Shown piece after piece: positions 33,464 to 41,804 of a DNA stretch of 64,000 bases (positions are counted from its first letter, which is position 1; each line of letters starts with the position of its first letter). Source of the DNA: Collinsella sp. AF25-2LB (GTDB lineage Bacteria > Actinomycetota > Coriobacteriia > Coriobacteriales > Coriobacteriaceae); the NCBI RefSeq assembly GCF_003458415.1, contig NZ_QRUF01000010.1, positions 25,695-89,694 on the forward strand. Direction: 5' to 3'. The notes under the pieces are model-generated. The model was given only the letters and a program-made list of their open reading frames with translations. It was not told the DNA's origin and did no database searches. The position numbers and the translations under genes were made by a program.

Positions 33464-34645
33464 TTACCCGCGCGGCTTGATTTTATCACGTAGCGACTTG
33501 AGGTTCTCCAGTGCCGCGTTAAGCGTCTCATCCCGCTTGGCAAAGTGGAAACGAATCAGATGGTTGACGGGCTCGCGGAAGAAGCTCGAGCCGGGCACGG
33601 CGCCCACGCCCACCTTGGATGCGAGGTCCTCGCAGAATTCGAGGTCGCTGTCATAGCCAAACTCAGAGATGTCCATCATGACGTAGTAGGCGCCCTGCGG
33701 CACGTTATGCTCAAGACCGATGCTATCGAGCCCCTGGCAGAACAAGTCGCGTTTGGCGGTGTAGAGGTCGAGGACCTCATCGTAATAGCTGTCGTCGAAG
33801 TTGAGGGCGGTGACAACGGCTTCCTGCAGGGGAGCGGCGGCACCCACGGTGAGAAAGTCGTGGACCTTCTTGATACGCTCGGTGATCTGGGCCGGGGCGA
33901 TGGTGTAGCCCAGGCGCCAACCGGTGATGGAGTACGTCTTAGACAGCGAGCTGCAGCTGATGGTTCGCTCGAACATGCCGGGCAGCGTGGCCATATAGAC
34001 GTGCTCGTGGGGCGCGTAGACGATGTGCTCGTATACCTCGTCGGTAATGCAGTAGGCGTCGTACTTTTTGCAGAGGTCGGCGATGAAGGTGAGCTCCTCG
34101 CGCGTAAAGACCTTGCCGCAAGGGTTGGAAGGGTTGCACAGGACGATGGCCTTGGGGTCGTTGTCGCGGAAGGCTGCCTCGAGCGTCTCGCGGTCAAAGT
34201 CGAACGTGGGCGGGTTGAGCGGCACATAGATGGGCTCGGCACCCGAGAGAATGGTGTCAGCGCCGTAGTTCTCGTAGAACGGCGAGAAGATGACGACCTT
34301 GTCTCCGGGGTTCGTAACCGTCATCATGGCGGCCATCATGGCCTCGGTGGAGCCGCAGGTGACCACGATATTCTTGTTGGGGTCGATCGGCATGCCCATA
34401 AAGTGCTCCTGTTTGGCGGCGAGCGCCTCGCGCATGGCCTGGGAGCCCCAGGTAATGGAGTACTGGTGGTAGAGCGGCTTGGGGTCGGCGGCGATGGTGC
34501 TCAGGCTGTTGAGCAGCTGCGCCGGAGGATCGAAGTCGGGGAAGCCCTGCGACAGGTTGACGGCATCGTACTTATTGGAGATGCGTGTCATGCGGCGGAT
34601 GACCGAATCGGTAAATGTTGCCGTGCGGTTGGAGAGTTCTTTCAT
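33464..34645 (-). CDS. Class I/II PLP-dependent aminotransferase
   Basis: A 393-residue fold-type I aminotransferase with NLSQGFPDFDPP near residue 29, TCGSTEAMMAAM near 95 and NPSNPCGKVFT near 170. The Schiff-base lysine lies in SSLSKTYSITGWRLG near 234, with the phosphate-binding Arg following. The N-terminal pattern resembles kynurenine, glutamine or aspartate aminotransferase-like enzymes (YbdL/PatA group). The exact amino acid is not determined by sequence inspection. It is a single gene with its own terminator. Confidence 0.86.
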   Translation of the reverse strand: MKELSNRTATFTDSVIRRMTRISNKYDAVNLSQGFPDFDPPAQLLNSLSTIAADPKPLYHQYSITWGSQAMREALAAKQEHFMGMPIDPNKNIVVTCGSTEAMMAAMMTVTNPGDKVVIFSPFYENYGADTILSGAEPIYVPLNPPTFDFDRETLEAAFRDNDPKAIVLCNPSNPCGKVFTREELTFIADLCKKYDAYCITDEVYEHIVYAPHEHVYMATLPGMFERTISCSSLSKTYSITGWRLGYTIAPAQITERIKKVHDFLTVGAAAPLQEAVVTALNFDDSYYDEVLDLYTAKRDLFCQGLDSIGLEHNVPQGAYYVMMDISEFGYDSDLEFCEDLASKVGVGAVPGSSFFREPVNHLIRFHFAKRDETLNAALENLKSLRDKIKPRG

Positions 34646-34755
34646 GCCGGTCCTTTCGAGGATTTGCAGTGGGGCAAGTTTACTCCTATGGAACCGGTGG
34701 GAATTGCTCGAAACGCGCTCGAAAAACTCTTTTCAAAATTCTTGAAAATTGGGGC

Positions 34756-34784
34756 TTGCATCGCGTGGCGTTCCTTGCAATAAT
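34756..34784 (+). promoter_or_regulatory. Promoter of the tRNA-His/tRNA-Lys cluster
   Basis: TTGCAT (34756-34761) and AATAAT (34779-34784) are separated by 17 bp. The first tRNA starts 27 bp downstream. Confidence 0.65.
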
Positions 34785-34810
34785 AGTCGAGCGCGAAGCG
34801 CACAGGACAC

Positions 34811-34888
34811 GGTGGGTGTAGCTCAGTTGGCTAGAGCGACGGGTTGTGGTCCCGTAGGTCGAGGGTTCGAGTCCCTTTACCCACCCCA
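34811..34888 (+). tRNA. tRNA-His (anticodon GTG)
   Basis: The cloverleaf has acceptor GTGGGTG/TACCCAC with an extra 5' G at -1 opposite C73, the mark of tRNA-His. The anticodon arm is ACGGG-TTGTGGT-CCCGT and the T arm GAGGG-TTCGAGT-CCCTT. The CCA end is encoded. Confidence 0.94.
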
Positions 34889-34910
34889 GTTCTTGCTTCG
34901 TGTTGATATC

Positions 34911-34986
34911 GGGTCGTTAGCTCAGTTGGTAGAGCAGGGGACTCTTAATCCCAAGGTCCAGGGTTCGAACCCCTGACGGCCCACCA
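34911..34986 (+). tRNA. tRNA-Lys (anticodon CTT), copy 1
   Basis: Acceptor GGGTCGT pairs with ACGGCCC. The anticodon arm is GGGGA-CTCTTAA-TCCCA and the T loop TTCGAAC. CCA is encoded. A TAAAGTCCG/CGGACTTTA hairpin lies between it and copy 2. Confidence 0.94.
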
Positions 34987-35029
34987 CACGATATCTCCTC
35001 TAAAGTCCGCCATAACGGACTTTAGCTTT

Positions 35030-35105
35030 GGGTCGTTAGCTCAGTTGGTAGAGCAGGGGACTCTTAATCCCAAGGTCCAGGGTTCGACCCCCTGACGGCC
35101 CACCA
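35030..35105 (+). tRNA. tRNA-Lys (anticodon CTT), copy 2
   Basis: Identical to copy 1 except for one T-loop change (TTCGACC instead of TTCGAAC). CCA is encoded. The last 19 nt before the CCA terminus are repeated 176 bp downstream, as expected for an integration target. Confidence 0.93.
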
Positions 35106-35114
35106 AAGCATGTT

Positions 35115-35146
35115 AAAGCGACTGGCTTAGGCTGGTCGCTTTTTTG
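35115..35146 (+). terminator. Intrinsic terminator of the tRNA cluster
   Basis: AGCGAC (35117-35122) pairs with GTCGCT (35135-35140), extended by TGG/CTGG bases, and is followed by TTTTTT. A second, nearly identical terminator is at 35292-35323 as part of the duplicated segment. Confidence 0.8.
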
Positions 35147-35261
35147 TTAACCTCGCATCGGGTCGAACCCGTCGGGGCGCGGAGCTGAGGAAATGCGTAA
35201 GCATTTGCCAGCGCAGCGCGCAAGGCGCGAAGCGCCGCAGTGACCGCCTGCACAGCAGGCT

Positions 35262-35360
35262 GACCCCCTGACGGCCCACCCAAAGCATGTTAAAGCGACT
35301 GGCTTAGGCTGGTCGCTTTTTTGTAACCCTCGCATGGGGTCGAACCCGAAAGGGCGCGGC
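35262..35360. repeat. Duplicate of the tRNA-Lys 3' end plus terminator (att-like)
   Basis: The sequence from the tRNA-Lys T loop through the acceptor end and the whole terminator (35086-35150) recurs at 35262-35325. One extra C breaks the CCA. Similarity continues for about 35 bp (the CGCAT-GGGTCGAACCCG block). The 110 bp between the copies is GC-rich, with hairpins and no gene. The dinD pseudogene begins just after. Confidence 0.8.
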
Positions 35361-35365
35361 CGCTT

Positions 35366-36226
35366 TCACAGATTGAGTCTACCCTGGGGATCGGTGAAAC
35401 CGTCAGTACCCTCCTTGAGTTTCTTCTCGTCTGCCTTCACGCGACGCTCGAGCTTTTTTGTATCCTCGGCAGGCGGTAGGTTCTCGGGAACAATTCCGCG
35501 GTCGATGAGGCTGCCACGCACGCTCGTGTTGTTCTCGACGTGTTCTTGTTTGATCTGGTCCAGACCGTACAAGTCGTGTTCCTCGGCGTTGAAGGCCGTC
35601 ATCGAGTTCGTGAGGTCCTTTGCTTTGATGAGGACATCGGCTAACCTGTCCGCCAATGCCGCGCTCTTGGGTACGCCGAGCTACTGCTTCATTTCCGCCG
35701 TGCTTCTGCCGCCGAATAACGCCTCATCGCCCTTCGACTTGATGATCGCGAATCCTTTGGAGTCCACGCCGCGTTTGAACGCAATACCCGAGAGCTGTTT
35801 CTCTGAATCGGATAGCGAGTGACGCGCCTGCAAGCGCTGAATCTCTGCGAAGCGCTGCTCTATGAGCTCTTGGCGGCGCGTCTGCACGGCAAAGTATGCC
35901 TGGGCGAGCGCGATCTCTGGCTTGTTTGAATCTCCGTTCTGTGCGATTAAATAGCATGCATAGCGCGTAAGTTTGTAGTCTTTAACCGCGCGAGCGGCGA
36001 CACCGGCAGTTACCATTTTCGTGGTGTCACGAAAATGGGAATCAACTGGAGTTTTGTTTGTTTCGCATGAGACTTTTGCCCTCTTAACAACTTCGGCGAA
36101 GTTCTCCCATCGAGTGTACCCCATGGGTTCCATTAAATCGCGTGCGAGCCAATACTCAACGCCGTCTTCCACATTGGCGTAGCTATCAAGTTCGATACGC
36201 CACTTCTCGATATCTCTACTGTCCAT
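35366..36226 (-). pseudogene. dinD: DinD-like (DNA-damage-inducible protein D) gene broken by an in-frame amber codon
   Basis: The N-terminal part (181 codons) has the BRO-like/DinD pattern EYWLARDLMEPMGYTRWENF and a typical end GDEALFGGRSTAEMK. It stops at a TAG at 35681-35683. The same frame continues directly with LGVPKSAALADRLADVLIKAKDLT and the family's C-terminus (RGIVPENLPPAEDTKKLERRVKADEKKL). Together they make about 286 codons, close to E. coli DinD. One base change therefore truncates the protein. DinD is an SOS-induced modulator of RecA in E. coli. Position beside a duplicated tRNA end suggests arrival on a mobile element. A sequencing error at the stop is possible. Confidence 0.85.
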
Positions 36227-36309
36227 ATCTCCTCCTCGCTGGTCTATTTTCTATGCGGGCTTTGTCCGCTCTGTATTCAGAATAAGGATACGCTGTCGTG
36301 CGGACACGA

Positions 36310-36345
36310 ATGGGCCCCGTGCTGCTTCGAGCTCACGGGGCCCAT
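36310..36345. terminator. Perfect 12-bp hairpin between dinD and the oxidoreductase
   Basis: ATGGGCCCCGTG (36310-36321) pairs with CACGGGGCCCAT (36334-36345). There is no clear T tract on either strand. It lies 43 bp past the oxidoreductase stop, so termination is plausible but not certain. Confidence 0.5.
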
Positions 36346-36387
36346 GGATATCGATTGGTTGTGTTCTGCTTTAGATAGGTGTCCGGT

Positions 36388-37914
36388 TTAATCCGCTCGA
36401 TAGTGCGACCCGAGACTTTCGGTTCGCTTGCGCATGGCTTTGACCATTTCCTGTGCCAGCTGAATCTGCGATTGCAGGCGGGCGAGGGCTGCGACTTCGC
36501 TGTCCTGGGCTTTCTGTGTGCTCAAGGTCGTTGCCTCCGTCTTCAAGCCCTCAAGCTCGTGTAGTGCCTCGGATAGGCCTGTTTCGGTCCTGTTGATCAT
36601 GCAAAAGGTGCTCATCGTGTGCCTAAGGCTGTGTGTCAGGCGTTCGGCATCTGTTGTGGCAATGCCGTACTGGGGGAGGGTGATATCCGCCTTCAGGGCC
36701 GCCTCAGGCTCTTTCTGCGCTGTGAGGGCTGCCGATGCGCCCGCGATACGTCCGAATACGATGCCGTTGGCGCTTGACAAGCCACCAATGCGGTCGGCGC
36801 CGTGCATGCCGCCTGTCGCCTCGCCGCAAGCGTAGAGGCCCTCAATGCCCGTGTGCGCAGTCTTATCGATCTTGATGCCGCCGTTAGCGGCGTGGGCATA
36901 CATCGCAACGCGCATCTCGTCAGTCGGGGCGATGCCGTGCTCGTCTTGCAGCCAGGTGGCAAAGGTCTGCACAAACTCTGGGACATCCTCGCGGGGGAAG
37001 TCGTAGTGGAGTGCCAGGCCTTCGACACCTGCCTGATCGATGACGAGATCGATAGCGCGGGAGGCCAAGCGTGACGTGAAGGGACCATATCCAGAGCGCT
37101 GCTCGAGCAGGTCGTTCAGCTTGTCGTCGGCAATATCTACCGGCTGGTCTACATGCACGTAGCGCCAGGTTTTCTCGTTGAAGACCAAGTTACGCCTGGG
37201 CTCGATGAAGCCGGGCATCATCTGCATGAACTCTATATTAGTAAGTGTTGCGCCGTGCGCCAGTGCGATGGCCTGCGAGGAGCTGAGCACATCAGCCGAC
37301 GTAAGGCTGCGCTCGAACAGGCCGCCTGTGCCACCGGCTGCGATGATCGTGGCCTTGGCAGCAAAGGGCACGATTCGATTTTCGGTAAGGTCGTAGAGTA
37401 CGGTTCCGGTTATTCTGCCGTTCGTGTCCTCAACAAGGTCGATAAGCTCATGGCGGGGGAGCAGGCGAATGCCGAGCGACTCGATCCAGGTCGTCAGAGC
37501 GTCCTCAAGGGGCTTGCGGGTGAGGCCGCGCCACATGCGCGTTTTGTGGTCAAAGCAGGGGATAAATTGCTTTTGTTGAGCACTCTTGGCGCTTTGCGGA
37601 CGCTGGAGCTCAACGCCCAGGTCTTGCTCGAGCCAGTCAATCGCTTGGGGAATGCCGTGGACGAACGTTTGGACGAGTTCGGGGTCGGCGACACCGCCGC
37701 CGACGGTCTGGATGGTGTCGATGAGGTCCTGCTCGTCGTCTTCGTCGACGGGACCGATGAGGCCGAGGCCCCAGGTACCCGGGAAGAAGCTCGATCCACT
37801 CATGGTCTTGCCGGCGCTTGCCACAGTGACGGTTGCACCCGTGCGTGCCGCTTCGATGGCGGCACAAAGGCCCGCAATGCCAGATCCAATTACCAGTACA
37901 TCAGTCGATTCCAT
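36388..37914 (-). CDS. FAD-dependent oxidoreductase of the fumarate reductase/L-aspartate oxidase family
   Basis: A 508-residue flavoprotein. It has an N-terminal dinucleotide-binding motif VIGSGIAGLCAAIEAA (residues 8-23), a second glycine-rich segment AAGGTGGLF near 205, and the FAD-binding end GGMHGADRIGGLSSANGIVFGRIAG near 395-420. This is the succinate dehydrogenase/fumarate reductase flavoprotein fold. A C-terminal helical domain (about 430-508) is as in NadB. No nadA or nadC is adjacent, so quinolinate synthesis is not implied. The start at 37914 follows GAAAGGA. An upstream in-frame start at 37971 is less likely. Confidence 0.8.
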   Translation of the reverse strand: MESTDVLVIGSGIAGLCAAIEAARTGATVTVASAGKTMSGSSFFPGTWGLGLIGPVDEDDEQDLIDTIQTVGGGVADPELVQTFVHGIPQAIDWLEQDLGVELQRPQSAKSAQQKQFIPCFDHKTRMWRGLTRKPLEDALTTWIESLGIRLLPRHELIDLVEDTNGRITGTVLYDLTENRIVPFAAKATIIAAGGTGGLFERSLTSADVLSSSQAIALAHGATLTNIEFMQMMPGFIEPRRNLVFNEKTWRYVHVDQPVDIADDKLNDLLEQRSGYGPFTSRLASRAIDLVIDQAGVEGLALHYDFPREDVPEFVQTFATWLQDEHGIAPTDEMRVAMYAHAANGGIKIDKTAHTGIEGLYACGEATGGMHGADRIGGLSSANGIVFGRIAGASAALTAQKEPEAALKADITLPQYGIATTDAERLTHSLRHTMSTFCMINRTETGLSEALHELEGLKTEATTLSTQKAQDSEVAALARLQSQIQLAQEMVKAMRKRTESLGSHYRAD

Positions 37915-38102
37915 CGGATTCCTTTCTCGTCCGGCGCATTGTCGCACGGGTGATCGGCAATGGGGCCGCAAAGACTCGTCAAATCGGTAAAGGGCAAATA
38001 TGGCAGGTGGGCGTCATGGACGCTCTGACGCTCCATCTCTTCACATCTCGTATTTCGCCCCAGCTGATATATCGGCATTAGATACCCTGCGCCAGCGCAA
38101 AC

Positions 38103-38136
38103 AAAAAGAGCCGCTACCCGGGTGGATAGCGGCTCC
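38103..38136 (-). terminator. Intrinsic terminator of the NifU-like/GGGtGRT operon
   Basis: On the minus strand GAGCCGCTA (38127-38135) pairs with TAGCGGCTC (38108-38116) and a T5 tract follows at 38103-38107. Confidence 0.85.
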
Positions 38137-38170
38137 AAAGCTCAACTATATGAGCATCGCGCAAGCGCGA

Positions 38171-39175
38171 TTAGGCCTTGAGGGCCTCCTCGACGGCGAC
38201 AGCGCAGGCGACGGTGGCACCGACCATGGGGTTGTTACCCATGCCGATGAGACCCATCATGTCGACGTGCGCAGGCACGGAGGAAGAACCGGCGAACTGG
38301 GCGTCGGAGTGCATACGGCCCATGGTGTCGGTCATGCCGTAAGAGGCAGGGCCGGCGCCCATGTTGTCCGGGTGCAGGGTACGGCCAGTGCCGCCACCAG
38401 AAGCGACGGAGAAGTACTTCTTGCCAGCCTCGAGGCGCTCCTTCTTGTAGGTGCCAGCGACGGGGTGCTGGAAGCGCGTCGGGTTGGTGGAGTTGCCGGT
38501 GATCGAGATGTCGACGTTCTCGTGCCACATGATGGCAACGCCCTCGCGGACGTCGTCGGCGCCGTAGCAGTTGACGGCGGCGCGGGGACCATCGGAGTAG
38601 GGGATGGTCTCGACGACCTTGAGCTCGCCCGTGAAGTAGTCGAACTGGGTCTTCACGTAGGTGAAGCCGTTGATGCGGGCGATGATCTGAGCGGCGTCCT
38701 TGCCCAGACCGTTGAGGATAACGCGCAGCGGCTTCTTGCGAGCCTTGTTGGCGTTCAGAGCCAGGCCGATAGCGCCCTCAGCGGCAGCGAAGGACTCGTG
38801 GCCAGCCAGGAAGGCGAAGCACTCGGTGTCGTCGGAGAGCAGCATAGCGCCCAGGTTGCCGTGGCCCAGACCGACCTTGCGGTCCTCGGCGACGGAGCCG
38901 GGAACGGTGAAGGCCTGGATGCCCTCGCCGATGATGGCGGCAGCCTCAGAAGCGGTCTTGGCGCCACGCTTGACAGCGAGAGCGCAGCCGAGGGTGTAGG
39001 CCCACTCGGCGTTCTGGAAGGCGATGGACTGGGTGTTGTTGACGATCTCACGCGGGTTGAAGCCCTTGTCGGTGCAGATCTGCAGAGCTTCCTCGAGGGA
39101 GGCGATGCCGTTGTCGGCGAGGCACTTGTTGATCTTGTCAGCGCGGCGCTCGTAACCTTCGAACGTAACAGTCAT
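38171..39175 (-). CDS. GGGtGRT family protein
   Basis: A 334-residue protein carrying the motif SGGGTGRTLHPDNM that names this conserved but uncharacterised family. Other conserved-looking segments are VGLGHGNLGAMLLSDDTECFAFLAGHESFAA near residue 100, and AGSSSVPAHVDMMGLIGMGNNPMVGATVA near the C-terminus. There is no signal peptide or membrane helix, so it is cytoplasmic. It follows the NifU-like scaffold gene by 18 bp, and the pairing of these two families suggests work in Fe-S cluster handling. The chemistry is unknown. Confidence 0.85.
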   Translation of the reverse strand: MTVTFEGYERRADKINKCLADNGIASLEEALQICTDKGFNPREIVNNTQSIAFQNAEWAYTLGCALAVKRGAKTASEAAAIIGEGIQAFTVPGSVAEDRKVGLGHGNLGAMLLSDDTECFAFLAGHESFAAAEGAIGLALNANKARKKPLRVILNGLGKDAAQIIARINGFTYVKTQFDYFTGELKVVETIPYSDGPRAAVNCYGADDVREGVAIMWHENVDISITGNSTNPTRFQHPVAGTYKKERLEAGKKYFSVASGGGTGRTLHPDNMGAGPASYGMTDTMGRMHSDAQFAGSSSVPAHVDMMGLIGMGNNPMVGATVACAVAVEEALKA

Positions 39176-39193
39176 AGTTATTTCCCTCCCTTT

Positions 39194-39928
39194 CTACTCG
39201 TGAACCGGGAACACGCTGGCGACGGAGTGAGTCTCCTCGTCGGTGCGCGGGTCGATGTACTTGGCAGCGTTCTCCCACTGACCATAGTGGCCCATAGCGC
39301 CAGCGATGGCCTCCTCGGGGGTCTTGCCGGCCTTGACGGCGTCGGTGAACTTGCCGAGGTTCAGGAACTCGAATGCGATGATCTCGTTCTTGTCGTTGAG
39401 AGCCATGCGGGTGACGTAGCCCTGAGCGAGCTCGAGGTAACGAGCGCCCTTGGCCTTGGTGCCGAACATGGTGCCGACCTGAGAGCGAAGGCCCTTGCCG
39501 AGGTCGTCGAGGGAGGCGCCCACGGGCAGGCCGCCCTCGGAGAACGCGGTCTGGCTGCGGCCGTAAACGATCTGCAGGAAAATCTCGCGCATAGCAACGT
39601 TGATGGCGTCGCAGACGAGGTCGGTGTTGAGGGCCTCGAGGATGGTCTTACCGGGAAGGATCTCGGAAGCCATGGCGGCAGAGTGGGTCATGCCCGAGCA
39701 GCCGATGGTCTCAACGAGGGCCTCCTCGATGATGCCGTCCTTGACGTTCAGCGTGAGCTTGCAGGCGCCCTGCTGAGGTGCGCACCAACCCACACCGTGC
39801 GTAAGACCGGAGATGTCGGAAATCTCCTTAGCCTGGACCCACTTGCCCTCCTCGGGGATGGGTGCGGGGCCGTGGTATGCACCCTTGGCAACGGGGCACA
39901 TGTTCTCCACTTCCTGTGAGTACTGCAT
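39194..39928 (-). CDS. NifU-like iron-sulfur scaffold protein paired with GGGtGRT
   Basis: The 244-residue protein contains a NifU N-terminal-like fold. The segment CKLTLNVKDGIIEEALVETIGCSGMTHSAAMASEILPGKT (residues 46-85) mirrors IscU/SufU proteins, with cysteines at GWCAPQQGAC and GCSG. A further cysteine occurs in NTDLVCDAINVA near 93. A longer C-terminal region (about 110-244) is not found in SufU. The ATG at 39928 follows GAGAGGAGAGG. Longer in-frame starts lack a site. It forms an operon with the GGGtGRT gene, distinct from the complete suf operon 3 kb away. Confidence 0.82.
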   Translation of the reverse strand: MQYSQEVENMCPVAKGAYHGPAPIPEEGKWVQAKEISDISGLTHGVGWCAPQQGACKLTLNVKDGIIEEALVETIGCSGMTHSAAMASEILPGKTILEALNTDLVCDAINVAMREIFLQIVYGRSQTAFSEGGLPVGASLDDLGKGLRSQVGTMFGTKAKGARYLELAQGYVTRMALNDKNEIIAFEFLNLGKFTDAVKAGKTPEEAIAGAMGHYGQWENAAKYIDPRTDEETHSVASVFPVHE

Positions 39929-40331
39929 GCCTCTCCTCTCTATCGTGTTGGCGTCCCGTCTGGGGGTCGTGGCTGGCGATTGCCGGGCGACCCTTCGAAA
40001 GGGACATGACATGCAGCCCCTATAATACCGCGAAATGCACGGAATATTCGGCGAACGGCTCAGTTTTCGTAGCGAGAAGTCCTGAAGTTTTAATTGAAAC
40101 GGTTTAACTCTATGTTCTGTGGTCGTGAACTTCCGTAGAGGGGGTCCGTCTTGGGCAAGCTTTTGGTCCGCTCTTGCAAGCGTTGCAGTGGTTGACCTGT
40201 TGCAACGGTGCCGTTCGCCGCCTGTTTGCTGCCTTTGGCTGCGCGAGCGTATTGTTTTGCGTGAATGTTTTGATGGCACGCTTCAATCGTGCTGTATTGG
40301 ATGGTAAGCAGATCCCGGCGAAGGGAGCGCC
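39929..40331. other. 403-bp gap without a supported gene
   Basis: It contains the upstream region of the NifU-like gene and the leader of the transposase-like gene. A short frame reading MARFNRAVLDGKQ (from 40273) overlaps the next start in another frame and has no recognisable family. No strong hairpin or repeat is seen. Confidence 0.5.
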
Positions 40332-41144
40332 ATGCAGCGCGTTTGGAGAACGGTTACCGGCTTTTACCATGCCTGTGCTCGCGGTGTGGGCAAACAGCTC
40401 ATCTTTGAGAGCGATGAAGACCGGTGGGAGTTTTTGGAGCTGATGCGCGAGTGCTGTCGGGAGGAGGGTGTGACGGTTATCGCCTGGTGCCTTATGGGCA
40501 ATCACGTGCATTTGGTGCTTACAGATTACGAGGACAGGATGAGCGCGGCGATGCACCGGTTGCTTTTGACGTACGCGCGGCGGTTCAATAAACGCACGGG
40601 GCGCACAGGGCATCTGTTCCAGAACCGTTTTGACCGGCGCTCGCTCGATACCGATTGGCAGGTGATGGAGGCTATTCGCTCCGTACACGCCGATCCGCAG
40701 GAGGTGGGCGTTAGCCTAATCGAGCGTTATCCCTGGAGCAGCTTTGCGGAACATCTGCGCTCTTACGACTGTGATGCGGCCGATGCCGCGAGGGGATTTT
40801 CTGATCCTTCTTGCGTGCTTGAACTTTTTGGTTCTGCCGAGGGCTTTATTGCCTATTCGCTTTCGACGCCGGACGGTAGCGAGCCGGCGCTGTGCGATAT
40901 GAAAGAGACAGAGTGGGAACGCCACGCCTTTGCCGACAAGTTGGCGAAGAGCCTCGGGGTTCCGCTCAATGTGGTTAAAACTGCACCGCCGGCGCAGCGC
41001 GATACCGTTATTGTTGGATTGAGCAATGCCGGCTTTACGGTGCGCCAGATTGAGCGGTATACCGGGATTGGCAAAAGTACCGTCTCTCGTATCGTGCGCG
41101 CCCGCGCGCGAACGGCGATGCGGGCTGGCGGAAACGTGATGTAA
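40332..41144 (+). CDS. RAYT-type (REP-associated, IS200-like Y1) transposase-like protein with DnaA-like HTH, catalytic Tyr replaced
   Basis: The 270-residue protein matches the REP-associated tyrosine transposase layout: TGFYHACARGVGKQLIFESDEDRWEFL (10-35), the HUH metal site GNHVHLVL (His58, His60), and FNKRTGRTGHLFQNRF (85-100). The usual catalytic helix IRYIHxNP here reads IRSVHADP, so Ser117 stands where the nucleophilic Tyr is expected. A C-terminal DnaA-like helix-turn-helix (TVRQIERYTGIGKSTVSRIVRA, 237-258) is typical of one RAYT branch. No insertion-sequence ends are seen, so it is probably a domesticated single-copy gene. Confidence 0.85.
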   Translation: MQRVWRTVTGFYHACARGVGKQLIFESDEDRWEFLELMRECCREEGVTVIAWCLMGNHVHLVLTDYEDRMSAAMHRLLLTYARRFNKRTGRTGHLFQNRFDRRSLDTDWQVMEAIRSVHADPQEVGVSLIERYPWSSFAEHLRSYDCDAADAARGFSDPSCVLELFGSAEGFIAYSLSTPDGSEPALCDMKETEWERHAFADKLAKSLGVPLNVVKTAPPAQRDTVIVGLSNAGFTVRQIERYTGIGKSTVSRIVRARARTAMRAGGNVM

Positions 41145-41741
41145 GGTCGCCTGTTCATCGCAGCTGGGGTCGTCCATACGCCGCAACCAGCGTTCAAAAG
41201 CTTGGTACGGTAACTGCACTTCTTAATATGCATAGAACAATCGTCATCTTGCATAAAATAACGGCTCGGTCCGGGTTTGCCCGTGCCTACCCCCGTCTGC
41301 GCCGTGCAAAAAACGGAGTTTTCAGCATCGTGTTGCTGTCGGCACCGCCGCAATCTTGCAACATACGGGTCCCGAAGCTATTGATTCCCGCCGTTGCGCC
41401 CCCGAAGCACGTGCCTGCGTCCCGTCAGACCGCGATGCTTGTTCTAAAACACAATATATATGCGCCTAAAGACGTTGATTAACGCTTTCGATGCGTATAC
41501 ACACAGCTTGGCGTGCTGAATACTCGCAAAAATGCACGCCGCTCCCTATGGGACCCGTCTGCGGCAGGCGCGAAGCGAGTCGGAGCTTCGCAGAACGGGG
41601 CTTGGCGCATTGCTTGGCGGGCCCGGGGCCCTGCCGCAGGCCTTTGGTGCTGTGGAAAACGCCCGTGCTCGCGTCTGGCTGTGTGGCAAATGTCAGACGG
41701 GGCGCCGGACGCGCGGACTTTGTGCGTTCGCGCTCATTAGG
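41145..41741. other. 600-bp gap without a supported gene
   Basis: Between the transposase-like gene and the suf terminator. Open frames are short (up to 84 codons on the plus strand, 103 on the minus) and match nothing I know. The left half is close to average composition. The right half (41530-41720) is GC-rich, with a GGGCCCGGGGCCC palindrome. It may be decayed coding sequence, which I cannot show. Confidence 0.4.
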
Positions 41742-41773
41742 TAAAAACAGAGCCGCCCGTATCGGGCGGCTCG
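41742..41773 (-). terminator. Intrinsic terminator of the suf operon
   Basis: GAGCCGCCCG (41763-41772 on the minus strand) pairs with CGGGCGGCTC (41750-41759), and a T5 tract follows at 41743-41747. It lies 32 bp past the sufU stop. Confidence 0.88.
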
Positions 41774-41804
41774 GCAATCAAAAACCTTGGATTCGGGGCA
41801 TAAA

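Noticed and set aside
34911..35280. Repeated blocks that might suggest a CRISPR array
   Set aside because: The repeats are two tRNA-Lys genes plus a duplicated tRNA 3' end and terminator. There are no regular spacers.
36388..37914. Calling the FAD oxidoreductase nadB outright
   Set aside because: The fold fits NadB, but nadA/nadC are absent nearby and the fumarate reductase family has many other substrates.
38000..39919. 639-codon plus-strand open frame over the GGGtGRT/NifU-like operon
   Set aside because: It is antisense to two well-supported genes and to their terminator, and has low-complexity Val/Gly/Asp composition.
41466..41777. 103-codon minus-strand frame upstream of the transposase-like gene stop
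   Set aside because: It crosses the suf terminator hairpin, has no ribosome-binding site and no recognisable family.
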